Position numbers and translations under genes: made by a program
Part shown: positions 25,353 through 32,660 of the stretch, piece after piece
Layout: each line of letters opens with the position of its first letter
Position numbering within the stretch: the first letter of the stretch is position 1
NCBI GenBank assembly: GCA_937911175.1
Contig: CALDSE010000030.1
Coordinates: 1 to 32,660 of the forward strand
Source of the DNA: an uncultured Sediminibacterium sp.
Lineage (GTDB): Bacteria; Bacteroidota; Bacteroidia; Chitinophagales; Chitinophagaceae
Direction of reading: 5' to 3'
Length of the DNA stretch: 32,660 bases
Notes under the pieces: model-generated
Told to the model about the DNA's origin: nothing
The model's input: only the letters and a program-made list of their open reading frames with translations
Databases searched by the model: none

Positions 25353-25502
25353 TGCCTAAACTAGGCTTAAAGGCAAATTATCAGTAAAAATAGATAAATA
25401 AGATCCCTTTTTTCGGGCTTTACTGCCTAAAAGAAGAGCGTAGAAATTTAATTATTATTAACTTTATAATAGTCAATTAAACAGTTAATGCTTTTGCCTA
25501 AA
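25353..25502 (+). repeat. Three TGCCTAAA copies at an exact 71-base spacing
   Basis: TGCCTAAA occurs at 25353-25360, 25424-25431 and 25495-25502, the last touching the ATG of the next gene. The first copy is part of a possible hairpin TTGCCT...AGGCAA (25352-25375). The gap holds no clear terminator with a T-tract. Confidence 0.35.
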
Positions 25503-25888
25503 TGAAATTTTTTAATATCTTTTTTTGTATCGTTTTTATTTTATTTGCAGTGGTTCAATATAACGACCCCGATCCTTATTTATGGGTACCTATTTATTTG
25601 TATCCTGCTTTGCTTTGTTTTTTAAAATTTATCCAAAAACCTATTCCTTCATTAGCTTATTGGGCTGGTTTTTTGGTATTTGGTGTATATGCTATTTATA
25701 AAATGTTTGACACCAATGGCATTATCAATTGGGTACAATTTCATAATGCCTCTAATATTGTATCCACTATGAAGGCAGAAAAACCTTGGATAGAAGAGTC
25801 AAGAGAGTTTTTTGGCTTGGTGATTATACTTATTGTATTGGGCATTAATTACATTAAAAAAAGCAATCATCCATCTGTATCAAAATAA
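25502..25888 (+). CDS. TMEM220-like small membrane protein
   Basis: 128 residues with about four hydrophobic segments. VVQYNDPDPYLWVPIYLYPA near the N-terminus and PWIEESREFFGLVIILIVL near the C-terminus are the marks of the transmembrane 220 family, widespread in Bacteroidota and also in animals. Function is unknown. It starts 164 bases after the PhnX-like gene and ends 26 bases before the next gene, so it more probably belongs with the following transcript than with the phosphonate-type cluster. Confidence 0.82.
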   Translation: MKFFNIFFCIVFILFAVVQYNDPDPYLWVPIYLYPALLCFLKFIQKPIPSLAYWAGFLVFGVYAIYKMFDTNGIINWVQFHNASNIVSTMKAEKPWIEESREFFGLVIILIVLGINYIKKSNHPSVSK

Positions 25889-25914
25889 TTTATTACTCAA
25901 GTTTATAAAATACC

Positions 25915-28353
25915 ATGCGCACTCATAAATCTCAGTTAGTTAAATTAAGTAAGGTCCTGACTATACTTTTTTTCTTCACCATCATTTTTTCTTTCAAGTC
26001 GAAGGCGCAAGTATTTGATTCTCTATTAAATATTTATGAAGAAAATTTTCCACACGAAAAAATTCATATTCATTTTGACAGAACCATGTATAATACTGGA
26101 GAGACTATATTTTATAAGCTCTATGTAATGTCTGGATTAGAATGGCCCAGCACCAGCAGAAATGTATATGTTAGTTGGTATGACAACAATGGGAATTATA
26201 TCAAACAAACAGCAGCTCCTTTGTATCAATCATCGGCAAAAGGTAGTTTCGATGTGCCTGCTAATTACAAAGGCAATTTTTTAAAAGCCAAAGCCTACAC
26301 GCGTTGGATGTTAAATGATGATAGTGTTTTTTTATATGAAAAGGATATCTCTATCAATAATGGGGTAGCTTCTAAAGCAAAAAATAGTATTGCACCCAAA
26401 ACAAGGGTTGATGTTTTCCCAGAAGGTGGGACATTTGTGCAGGGCTTAATGCATAAAATTGCATTTAAAGCCACGAATAATTATGGCATACCTGTTTTCA
26501 TTAAAGGCTTTTTAGTAAATGATAAAAACAAAGTCTTGGATACTTTAAAAGTTTTACATGATGGTATGGGTACTTTTAAATTAAGGCCAATTGAAGGAGA
26601 AAAGTATCAATTAAATTGGACAGATGAAAATGGTATAAAAGGAACTAGCCCCATTGCAGCTGCTAGTAAAGAGGGGGCCATTTTAAAAATTAGCATGGAT
26701 AATGTAAACGCCTATGCGCAAGTAGAAAGAAGCTTGGGTGTCCCTTTAAACTTTAAGCACATGCGTTTACTGGTGCATCAAAATCAACATTTACTTTATA
26801 CTGTAGAATTTAAAGGAGAAGAGCGTCAGGTGCAAAAAGTAGCCCTACCTATTGAAGAACTACTCACGGGTGTGGTACAATTTACTTTATTCACCAAGGA
26901 TTGGTTACCCATTGCCGAGAGAATTGTAATGGTGAATAACCGTTTACATGAGTTTAATGCAAATTTAAATGTGGGTATTGCCAATATTAATAAAAGAGGT
27001 AAAAATGTGCTTGAAATTATTGTAAAGGATACGGCAGCCACTAATATGTCTATCTCTATCACCGATGCCTCTGTTGTTATGCCCGAGCAACAAACTATTT
27101 ATTCAGATTTTCTTTTAAGTGGCGATATTAAAGGCAAAGTATATAATCCTGCCTATTATTTTACGAGCGATGCAGATTCAGTGACGGCTCATTTAGATTT
27201 AGTCATGCTTACCAATGGTTGGCGCAGGTTTGATTGGACAAAAATGAAGGCAGGTATTTTACCTACTTTAAACTACGCCAGAGAAACTGAGTTAATGAAA
27301 TTAAAGGGTAAATTATACGGTGCTGCTTTGGCAAAATCTACTGAAAATCTTTTATTAAATTTAATTATACAAGGCAAGGATAGCTCGAATAAGATGTTAT
27401 TTGTGCCAGTCGCAAAAGACGGAAGCTTTGAAGATACATCGGTATTCTTTTATGATACTTCCAGAGTTTATTATACAATAAATGGTAAATCAAAATCAGA
27501 AAATCAGACAGTTGTTCAATTTGACAATGGATTAATAAAACCAACATTAAGTAAAATACAAATAGACCCACTCGGCTTTCAAGCCTATACAACCGATAGT
27601 TTAGCTAGGGCTAAACTGAATTTATTTTTTGCAGAACAAGAAAAGCAAAGAAAATTATTAGCCTCTATGACTTTGACAGAAGTAGTAGTGAAGGCCAGGA
27701 TTAAAACGCCTATTCAGTTATTGGAAGAAAAATATGCAAAAGGCCTTTTTTCAGGCAGAGATGGAATTTCTTTTGATTTATCATCCGATGGTATGGCACT
27801 AGGCGCTGTGGATGTACTTAGTTTTTTACAATCAAGAGTACCTGGTTTAAGTATTTCAGTAGCAGGGGCTCAAGCATCTGCCACTTGGAGAGGGTCTCAA
27901 ACCGATTTTTTTGTCAATGAGTTTAATACACCTATTCAACAAGTACAGAATATAAATATTGCAGATATCGCCTACATCAAAGCCCTAAGACCTCCTTTCT
28001 TTGGTTCATCTAGTGGAAGTGGGGGTAGCGGAGGAGCGATTGCCATTTATACCAAACAAGGCAGTTCGAATAAGGGAAGTAATATTAATAGTAAAGGCAT
28101 GGAAAATGTGGTCCTGGGAGGTTATTCTGTATTTAAGGAATTCTTTCATCCAGAGTATGACAAACCCACAGCTAGTTTTGAAGCAGATAATCGCACTACC
28201 TTATATTGGAACCCCTATGTCTTAACCAATAAAAGAAGCCCAAGAGTAAGGCTTGAATTTTACAATAACGATATTAGCAAAAAACTACAAATAGTATTAG
28301 AGGGCATGAATGCGAATGGAAGGTTAACGCGTGTAGTGAAGTATATAGAATAG
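25915..28353 (+). CDS. Macroglobulin-like secreted protein with degenerate TonB plug domain
   Basis: 812 residues. A signal peptide ends in KSKAQ at about 32. Residues about 45-150 (EKIHIHFDRTMYNTGETIFYKLYV, then GSFDVPANYKGNFLKAKAYTRWM) form an MG2-like domain of the alpha-2-macroglobulin type; more beta-sandwich segments and VMLTNGWRRFDW follow. From about 640 to 730 the sequence resembles a TonB-receptor plug (VDVLSFLQSRVPGLSI, DIAYIKALRPP, GGSGGAIAIYTKQG), with a Ser/Gly-rich run before the last strand. There is no beta-barrel, so it is not a receptor. Proteins of this layout are common in Bacteroidota envelopes, but their role is unknown. It ends well before the SOUL gene (83 bases). Confidence 0.78.
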   Translation: MRTHKSQLVKLSKVLTILFFFTIIFSFKSKAQVFDSLLNIYEENFPHEKIHIHFDRTMYNTGETIFYKLYVMSGLEWPSTSRNVYVSWYDNNGNYIKQTAAPLYQSSAKGSFDVPANYKGNFLKAKAYTRWMLNDDSVFLYEKDISINNGVASKAKNSIAPKTRVDVFPEGGTFVQGLMHKIAFKATNNYGIPVFIKGFLVNDKNKVLDTLKVLHDGMGTFKLRPIEGEKYQLNWTDENGIKGTSPIAAASKEGAILKISMDNVNAYAQVERSLGVPLNFKHMRLLVHQNQHLLYTVEFKGEERQVQKVALPIEELLTGVVQFTLFTKDWLPIAERIVMVNNRLHEFNANLNVGIANINKRGKNVLEIIVKDTAATNMSISITDASVVMPEQQTIYSDFLLSGDIKGKVYNPAYYFTSDADSVTAHLDLVMLTNGWRRFDWTKMKAGILPTLNYARETELMKLKGKLYGAALAKSTENLLLNLIIQGKDSSNKMLFVPVAKDGSFEDTSVFFYDTSRVYYTINGKSKSENQTVVQFDNGLIKPTLSKIQIDPLGFQAYTTDSLARAKLNLFFAEQEKQRKLLASMTLTEVVVKARIKTPIQLLEEKYAKGLFSGRDGISFDLSSDGMALGAVDVLSFLQSRVPGLSISVAGAQASATWRGSQTDFFVNEFNTPIQQVQNINIADIAYIKALRPPFFGSSSGSGGSGGAIAIYTKQGSSNKGSNINSKGMENVVLGGYSVFKEFFHPEYDKPTASFEADNRTTLYWNPYVLTNKRSPRVRLEFYNNDISKKLQIVLEGMNANGRLTRVVKYIE

Positions 28354-28436
28354 ACATATCGAATAGACTTATACAGAATAAGCCTGTTAAACTTTTTTGG
28401 ACTTTCTATGTTATTATTAATAGTAAAAATAATATT

Positions 28437-29030
28437 ATGAAATTAGTATACCTATTTATTGGACTTGGTCTTGTTTTTATTGTATTTCAATCGTTTAGAA
28501 GCCTTTCGGCTGCTAAAATTGAAAACCAAAAGTACCGAGTGGTTAAAATCGAAGAAGGTTTTGAAATACGATTTTACCCTAAAGCCACTTTTGCTACTAT
28601 TCAGTCAAATGGTACCAATTATAAGCAAGTGGCCAGCAGTGGCTTCAGAAAATTAGCAGGCTATATTTTTGGAGGAAATGACCAAAGTAAAAGTATTGCC
28701 ATGACCGCTCCTGTTAGAATGGAGATGAGTGATAATGGCTCAGCCATGAGTTTCGTCATGCCTGAAAAATATGATGCATCCAATTTACCTAAGCCCAAGG
28801 ATGCTACAGTACAAATTAAACAATCAAAAGAAAGCTATGAAGCCGTGATTGCTTTTGGGGGATACGCCAATGATGAAAAAATTAAAGAGCATACCAATAA
28901 ATTAGTAGCCCTTTTAAATAAGAAAAATATCAAAATTATCGGTGGCTTTAATTTCTTAGGCTATAATGCACCTTATGAATTTATTGGGCGTAAAAACGAA
29001 ATTTCTATTCCTGTAGAATGGAAGGAATAA
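28437..29030 (+). CDS. SOUL family haem-binding protein
   Basis: 197 residues: an N-terminal hydrophobic segment (about 1-22, signal or anchor) then a SOUL/HBP domain from about 28. Recognisable parts are YRVVKIEEGFEIRFYPKATFATI, GFRKLAGYIFGGNDQSKSIAMTAPVRMEM and the C-terminal GFNFLGYNAPYEFIGRKNEISIPV. The family binds haem or other tetrapyrroles, though the physiological role in bacteria is unclear. The SDR gene follows after 46 bases on the same strand. In Bacteroidota I recall SOUL genes next to photolyase/cryptochrome and SDR genes; a light- or tetrapyrrole-related role is possible but is inference. Confidence 0.92.
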   Translation: MKLVYLFIGLGLVFIVFQSFRSLSAAKIENQKYRVVKIEEGFEIRFYPKATFATIQSNGTNYKQVASSGFRKLAGYIFGGNDQSKSIAMTAPVRMEMSDNGSAMSFVMPEKYDASNLPKPKDATVQIKQSKESYEAVIAFGGYANDEKIKEHTNKLVALLNKKNIKIIGGFNFLGYNAPYEFIGRKNEISIPVEWKE

Positions 29031-29076
29031 TAACGAATTACTGATTTTAATAAGTAATCAATAATTTAAATTTTAT

Positions 29077-29772
29077 ATGGCAATATATTTAGTAGTAGGA
29101 GGTTCATCTGGCATAGGTTTACAAGTAACAAATCAATTAGCGGCGGCAGGACATACAGTGTATGCAACATATAATACACATGCAGTAGAAGCAGTAGGTA
29201 ATATCCATTATCATGCATTAAATGTATTGGATGAAAGTATGAATCTAGATTTTTTACCTGCCTCTATTGATGGTATTGTGTATTGCCCAGGTGCTATTAG
29301 TCTTAGACCCTTCAATAGAATACCCGCAGACGATTTTATAAAAGATTATAATTTACAAGTAGTAGGCGCTATTAAAGTAATTCAAGCAACCCTGCTAAAA
29401 TTAAAAGAAAGTAAAAACGGGTCTATTGTATTATTTTCAACAGTGGCCGTTCAATTAGGTTTAAATTTTCATTCATTAGTGGCAAGTTCTAAAGGAGCCA
29501 TTGAGGGTTTAACAAAGGCTTTAGCCGCCGAGTTAGCGCCCACTATTCGAGTAAACTGCATTGCACCTTCTTTAACCAATACGCCTCTTGCAGCTAGTTT
29601 ATTGAATTCAGATCAAAAAATAGATGCCAATGCGCAAAGACATCCCCTTAAAAGAGTCGGAACACCATTGGATATTGCCAATGCGGTAGAATTTTTATTA
29701 ACCGATAAGTCTAGCTGGGTGACAGGTCAAATTTTATCTATTGACGGAGGTATGAGTACTATTAAATTATAA
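29077..29772 (+). CDS. SDR-family protein with altered catalytic residues
   Basis: 231 residues of the short-chain dehydrogenase fold. The NAD(P)-binding glycine motif G8-G-S-S-G12-I-G14 and C-terminal TGQILSIDGGM are intact. The catalytic region is not standard: where YxxxK is expected the sequence is V135-A-S-S-K139, so the tyrosine is a valine, and the catalytic serine position thirteen residues earlier is T122. The NAG motif is CPG (70-72). The protein may therefore bind a nucleotide without acting as a normal dehydrogenase, or may use another residue. It follows the SOUL gene by 46 bases and ends before a bidirectional terminator. Confidence 0.88.
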   Translation: MAIYLVVGGSSGIGLQVTNQLAAAGHTVYATYNTHAVEAVGNIHYHALNVLDESMNLDFLPASIDGIVYCPGAISLRPFNRIPADDFIKDYNLQVVGAIKVIQATLLKLKESKNGSIVLFSTVAVQLGLNFHSLVASSKGAIEGLTKALAAELAPTIRVNCIAPSLTNTPLAASLLNSDQKIDANAQRHPLKRVGTPLDIANAVEFLLTDKSSWVTGQILSIDGGMSTIKL

Positions 29773-29800
29773 CAGTTTGCGATTTTTAATAGCTTAATAA

Positions 29801-29828
29801 AAAAGGCCCCTATGAATAGAGGCCTTTT
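29801..29828. terminator. Bidirectional terminator between convergent genes
   Basis: AAAAGGCC (29801-29808) and GGCCTTTT (29821-29828) form the main stem; inner bases CTA/TAG can add three pairs across one mismatch. A and T runs on both flanks let it serve the SDR gene (plus) and possibly the minus-strand gene at 29874. Confidence 0.8.
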
Positions 29829-29873
29829 CTGTATTTTCAACAATTAACTTAAATTAATTTTTTGAAAGTGGGA

Positions 29874-30602
29874 TTAATAAACTCTTGATAAATGGTCAAG
29901 TCTAATTATATTAGATTTAACGCCTGTTTTCATTGAGTCATTAAATTCCTTACTATTTTTTCTTTTTTCTTGTCTATCTGCATAGTGTGTGTAAAAGTCT
30001 AAAATACTATTATCTGGTAAAATGGTCATATAAGTATTTGTTGGGTAACCATCAACAGCTCTCCAAGTAACACTTAAATATTTGACACCTATTTTTAAAC
30101 CAAGTTCATGCTGTTGAAGCTGTTGTTTTTCAAAAGCCTCTTGTTCATTAGCAGGAACTGTTCTCATTACAATTTTTCTAAAATTATAATTTTCCATTTT
30201 AAAATCAACTGGTAAAAACTCTAATTCATTTACCATAATCCAAGTCGATCTTCTCCATGCACCATCTGTATTATTTGAATTTTCTTCTGCAATTTTTGGA
30301 TTTGCCTCTCTAAATTTACCATTAGCCGTACCTCTTTTTGTAATAAATTTTCCTAAATTTTCATCTCCATCAACGAAGGAAAGAATATAAAGACCGCCTG
30401 TTTCAGATGTATGAGTAACTCTATTTTTCATAACACCTTCATAATTTTTTCTAGCAAATGCATCCTGTACTGGGTAGTTTTTTCTAAAAATGTCCATATC
30501 TTTTACTTTAGACTCAGACAGCAAGAAAAAACGCTTGGTAGCATCTTGTGCAATTGAACTTAAGCCTATAAATAGACTTAATAGTAAAATAACTTTTTTC
30601 AT
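29874..30602 (-). CDS. Secreted hypothetical protein
   Basis: 242 residues with a clear signal peptide (MKKVILLLSLFIGLSSIAQ). I do not recognise the mature part. It is soluble-looking, without cysteines or a sorting domain, rich in Lys, Asn and aromatic residues, and contains two weakly similar segments: one around FFLLSESKVKDMDIFRKNY and one around FRKIVMRTVPANEQEAFEKQ, each followed by a W/Y-containing strand. That could be two related alpha/beta halves. It is a single-gene unit convergent with the SDR gene and divergent from the TauE gene across 205 bases. Likely periplasmic or outer-surface. Confidence 0.75.
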   Translation of the reverse strand: MKKVILLLSLFIGLSSIAQDATKRFFLLSESKVKDMDIFRKNYPVQDAFARKNYEGVMKNRVTHTSETGGLYILSFVDGDENLGKFITKRGTANGKFREANPKIAEENSNNTDGAWRRSTWIMVNELEFLPVDFKMENYNFRKIVMRTVPANEQEAFEKQQLQQHELGLKIGVKYLSVTWRAVDGYPTNTYMTILPDNSILDFYTHYADRQEKRKNSKEFNDSMKTGVKSNIIRLDHLSRVY

Positions 30603-30807
30603 ATAATTTTTTTTAATGAGCTATTAAAGTAGACAATTACTTCATAAAAGAAAGTTATTTTATTGTTAATAGGCTAAAGCCTTAAGGTTCAATATACTAT
30701 GTTCTTCCATAATTGCTTTTGGGGGCATCTATACAGCTGTAAATAATTTTCAATGACAGTCTTTAATAGTAGAATTTGTATTAACTTAACCTGTAAATAC
30801 AAGCTGT

Positions 30808-31665
30808 ATGGTGAATATTATTTGGATTATTTTAGTACTGTTTGCAATTTGGTTTATTTATGTTTTGGGAGCAGATATTATTAAGCATAAAAATAATTTA
30901 GAAAAAGTAAGTTGGGTGAAGACCGGCATTATTGGTTTTGTAGTTAATTTTTTTGATGTATTGGGTATTGGTGCATTTGCACCACAAACGGCCTTATTAA
31001 AATTCACGAAGCAAACGGCAGACAAATTAATACCCGGCACCATGAATGTGGCCAATACATTACCCGTTTTAATTCAAGCCATTATTTTTATTCAAGTAGT
31101 AGAGGTGGAGCCTCTCACTTTAATTGTGATGTTTTTAACGGCTATGGGTGGTGCTATTTTAGGCGCCGATATTATTGGTAAACTTTCAGAAAGAAATATT
31201 AGGCTAACCATTAGTGTCGCTTTATTAATTACGGCTGGTTTTATGTTCGCTAATAAAATGCAATGGATACAGGGAGAAGGAGTAGCCATTGGTATTCATG
31301 GTTGGAAGTTGGTCATAGCAGGGGTGGTTAATTTTATATTAGGTGCCATGATGACTGCCGGAGTAGGCCTCTATGCACCCTGTATGGCTTTAGTATATTT
31401 ATTGGGACTATCTCCTCAAGTGGCATTTCCTATTATGATGGGTTCTTGTGCTTTTTTAATGCCGCCTGCATCTTATAAATTTATCAAATCGGGTGCCTAT
31501 AATAAAAAGGCAGCATTAGGCATGGCTATACCAAGTATATTGGCTGTGTTAATAGCCGCCTTCATTATAAAATCAATGCCATTGGATACATTAAGATGGC
31601 TAGTGCTAATTATTATAGTATATACCTCTGTTTCAATGTTTTGGACCACTATAAAAAACAAATAA
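30808..31665 (+). CDS. TauE/SafE family membrane permease
   Basis: 285 residues with about eight hydrophobic segments arranged as two related halves: GFVVNFFDVLGIGAFAPQTALLKF in the first and GVVNFILGAMMTAGVGLYAPCMALVYLLG in the second, the typical duplicated TauE/SafE motif. The family exports sulfite, sulfoacetate or other organic anions, and many members are uncharacterised. No sulfur-metabolism gene is nearby, so substrate is open. The serine dehydratase gene starts 48 bases after its stop, separated by a hairpin, so the two may be co-transcribed. Confidence 0.9.
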   Translation: MVNIIWIILVLFAIWFIYVLGADIIKHKNNLEKVSWVKTGIIGFVVNFFDVLGIGAFAPQTALLKFTKQTADKLIPGTMNVANTLPVLIQAIIFIQVVEVEPLTLIVMFLTAMGGAILGADIIGKLSERNIRLTISVALLITAGFMFANKMQWIQGEGVAIGIHGWKLVIAGVVNFILGAMMTAGVGLYAPCMALVYLLGLSPQVAFPIMMGSCAFLMPPASYKFIKSGAYNKKAALGMAIPSILAVLIAAFIIKSMPLDTLRWLVLIIIVYTSVSMFWTTIKNK

Positions 31666-31667
31666 AA

Positions 31668-31713
31668 CTTAGGTTTTTTTTAAGTAAATTTAATATGCTT
31701 AAACCAACCTAAG
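31668..31713 (+). promoter_or_regulatory. Two-part hairpin ending at the serine dehydratase start codon
   Basis: CTTAGGTT (31668-31675) pairs with AACCTAAG (31706-31713); inside it TTTAAG (31679-31684) pairs with CTTAAA (31698-31703). The 14 base pairs are split by a small 3/2 interior loop and capped by a 13-base loop. The ATG at 31714 follows immediately. Confidence 0.55.
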
Positions 31714-32660
31714 ATGCCTAATTATCCCAGTATATTCAATGATGTGATTGGTCCAGTAATGAGGGGCCCATCTAGCTCACACTGTGCTGCCTCACTCCGT
31801 ATTGCTAGAATATGTCGCGATTTAATGGATGAACAAATAAAAGATATTGTTATTGAATTTGACCCACATGGCTCTTTAGCCACTACACATAAAAGTCAGG
31901 GCTCTGATATGGGCTTATTCGGAGGGTTTTTAGGTTGGGAAGCATATGATGAACGTTTGCCAGACTCAGAAAAACATTTAGCCACCGCTGGCATAAATTA
32001 TACTATTACTATTTGCCCCTTAGAAGAAAAACACCCCAACACTTATAAGATTCGTTTATCTAATGAAAAAGAAACTAAAGAATTAATTGCTATTTCTACG
32101 GGTGGAGGCATGATAGAAGTAATTAATATCGATGGTAATAAGGTTTCAATGGCAGGTGATTATTATGAAACATTAGTTTATTGTACTGATGCAGATAATA
32201 TTATTAAGTATTTAAAATCTACCATCACTTATGATGAAATTATTTTTCATAAAGGAACTAATTCTTTTATCGAAATAAAATCGCCAGCGGCTATCTCTGA
32301 AACTATTTGCAAAGAGATGATGCAAATGCATTCTGTACATTCCATTAAAAGTATAAAACCTGTGCTGCCTATTATGGCAAGAAAAGGAATGACCGTTCCT
32401 TTTATTACTTGCAATGAAATGATGCAATATAATAAGGGTCAAAATAAAGCACTATGGGAATTAGCAGTGGACTATGAAAGTATTCGAGGCAACATTAGCC
32501 CCGAGCAAGTAATGGAAAAGATGAAATCTATTATTCATATTATGGGTAATGCAATTGAAACCGGATTAAAGGGCACAACATATAAGGATCGAATTTTAGG
32601 AAGTCAATCGCCGCAGTTTAAAAAAACATACGATGCAAATGAATTAATAGGAGGTGATGT
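31714..32660 (+). CDS. sdaA: L-serine dehydratase (ammonia-lyase), 5' part (runs off the window)
   Basis: From the ATG at 31714 the frame is open to the window end, giving 315 complete codons. Near the N-terminus is IGPVMRGPSSSHCAA (residues 12-26), the signature of the iron-sulfur L-serine ammonia-lyase beta domain (usually GPSSSHTAG), followed by FDPHGSLATTHKSQGSD and STGGGMIEV. The C-terminal part ends near MGNAIETGLKG, in the alpha domain; the cluster-binding cysteines would lie beyond the edge. The enzyme converts L-serine to pyruvate and ammonia in the cytoplasm. It could use serine derived from glycine, a product of PhnZ-type cleavage, but no direct link is seen. A hairpin abuts the start codon. 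Confidence 0.88.
   Translation, partial: MPNYPSIFNDVIGPVMRGPSSSHCAASLRIARICRDLMDEQIKDIVIEFDPHGSLATTHKSQGSDMGLFGGFLGWEAYDERLPDSEKHLATAGINYTITICPLEEKHPNTYKIRLSNEKETKELIAISTGGGMIEVINIDGNKVSMAGDYYETLVYCTDADNIIKYLKSTITYDEIIFHKGTNSFIEIKSPAAISETICKEMMQMHSVHSIKSIKPVLPIMARKGMTVPFITCNEMMQYNKGQNKALWELAVDYESIRGNISPEQVMEKMKSIIHIMGNAIETGLKGTTYKDRILGSQSPQFKKTYDANELIGGD

Noticed and set aside
1..32660. Insertion sequences, prophage genes, tRNA or rRNA genes
   Set aside because: No transposase or integrase motifs, terminal inverted repeats, cloverleaf arms or rRNA-like stretches were recognised by reading; a tRNA scan would be needed to be certain.

Overview
The window looks like part of a Bacteroidota chromosome. 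It is AT-rich and carries a SusC/SusD outer-membrane pair, a T9SS C-terminal sorting domain, a Bacteroidota-type DUF1800/DUF1501 pair, secreted proteins whose signal peptides end in 'AQ', and AT-rich leaders without Shine-Dalgarno sequences. A proton-pumping rhodopsin next to a retinal-forming Blh suggests a sunlit aquatic member, perhaps Chitinophagaceae-like. That placement is an inference.

Layout. 1-736 (minus): the start of a DUF2256 zinc-ribbon-like protein and an AlkB-type DNA repair dioxygenase. 1065-2764 (plus): a DTE-type green-tuned proteorhodopsin, an intrinsic terminator, then blh. 2922-6099: a DUF1800/DUF1501 pair, the second with a T9SS tail. 6181-8307: a secreted M28 peptidase and an unknown small protein. 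8421-11495: envelope lipid/glycan genes (GT2, GT39/ArnT-like, PAP2 phosphatase). 11588-16513 (minus): a TonB-dependent receptor and a large secreted beta-propeller/phosphoesterase protein. 16732-25337 (plus): SusC, SusD, a DUF5690 membrane transporter, a TIGR03364-type FAD oxidoreductase, a PhnZ-like HD oxygenase and a PhnX-like hydrolase. 25502-29772: TMEM220-like protein, a macroglobulin-like protein with a degenerate TonB plug, a SOUL haem-binding protein and an atypical SDR. 29874-32660: a secreted unknown (minus), a TauE/SafE permease and the first part of an L-serine dehydratase.

The most interesting region is 16514-25337. It reads as a SusCD-linked locus for organophosphonate use: an outer-membrane import pair, an inner-membrane transporter and three enzymes of phosphonate-degradation families, divergent from a secreted phosphoesterase that could free the substrate outside the cell. 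Catalytic residues of the HD oxygenase match PhnZ completely. The HAD enzyme keeps the PhnX nucleophile and Schiff-base lysine but has changed two other active-site residues. No PhnY/TmpA hydroxylase and no PhnW transaminase lies in the window.

The second notable item is the rhodopsin. It has glycine at the helix-E 'fenestration' position (GPR F152, BR W138, xanthorhodopsin G156), the feature associated with binding a carotenoid antenna. DUF2256, SOUL and the SDR are families I recall beside photolyase/cryptochrome genes in Bacteroidota, so light-related functions may be spread through this region.
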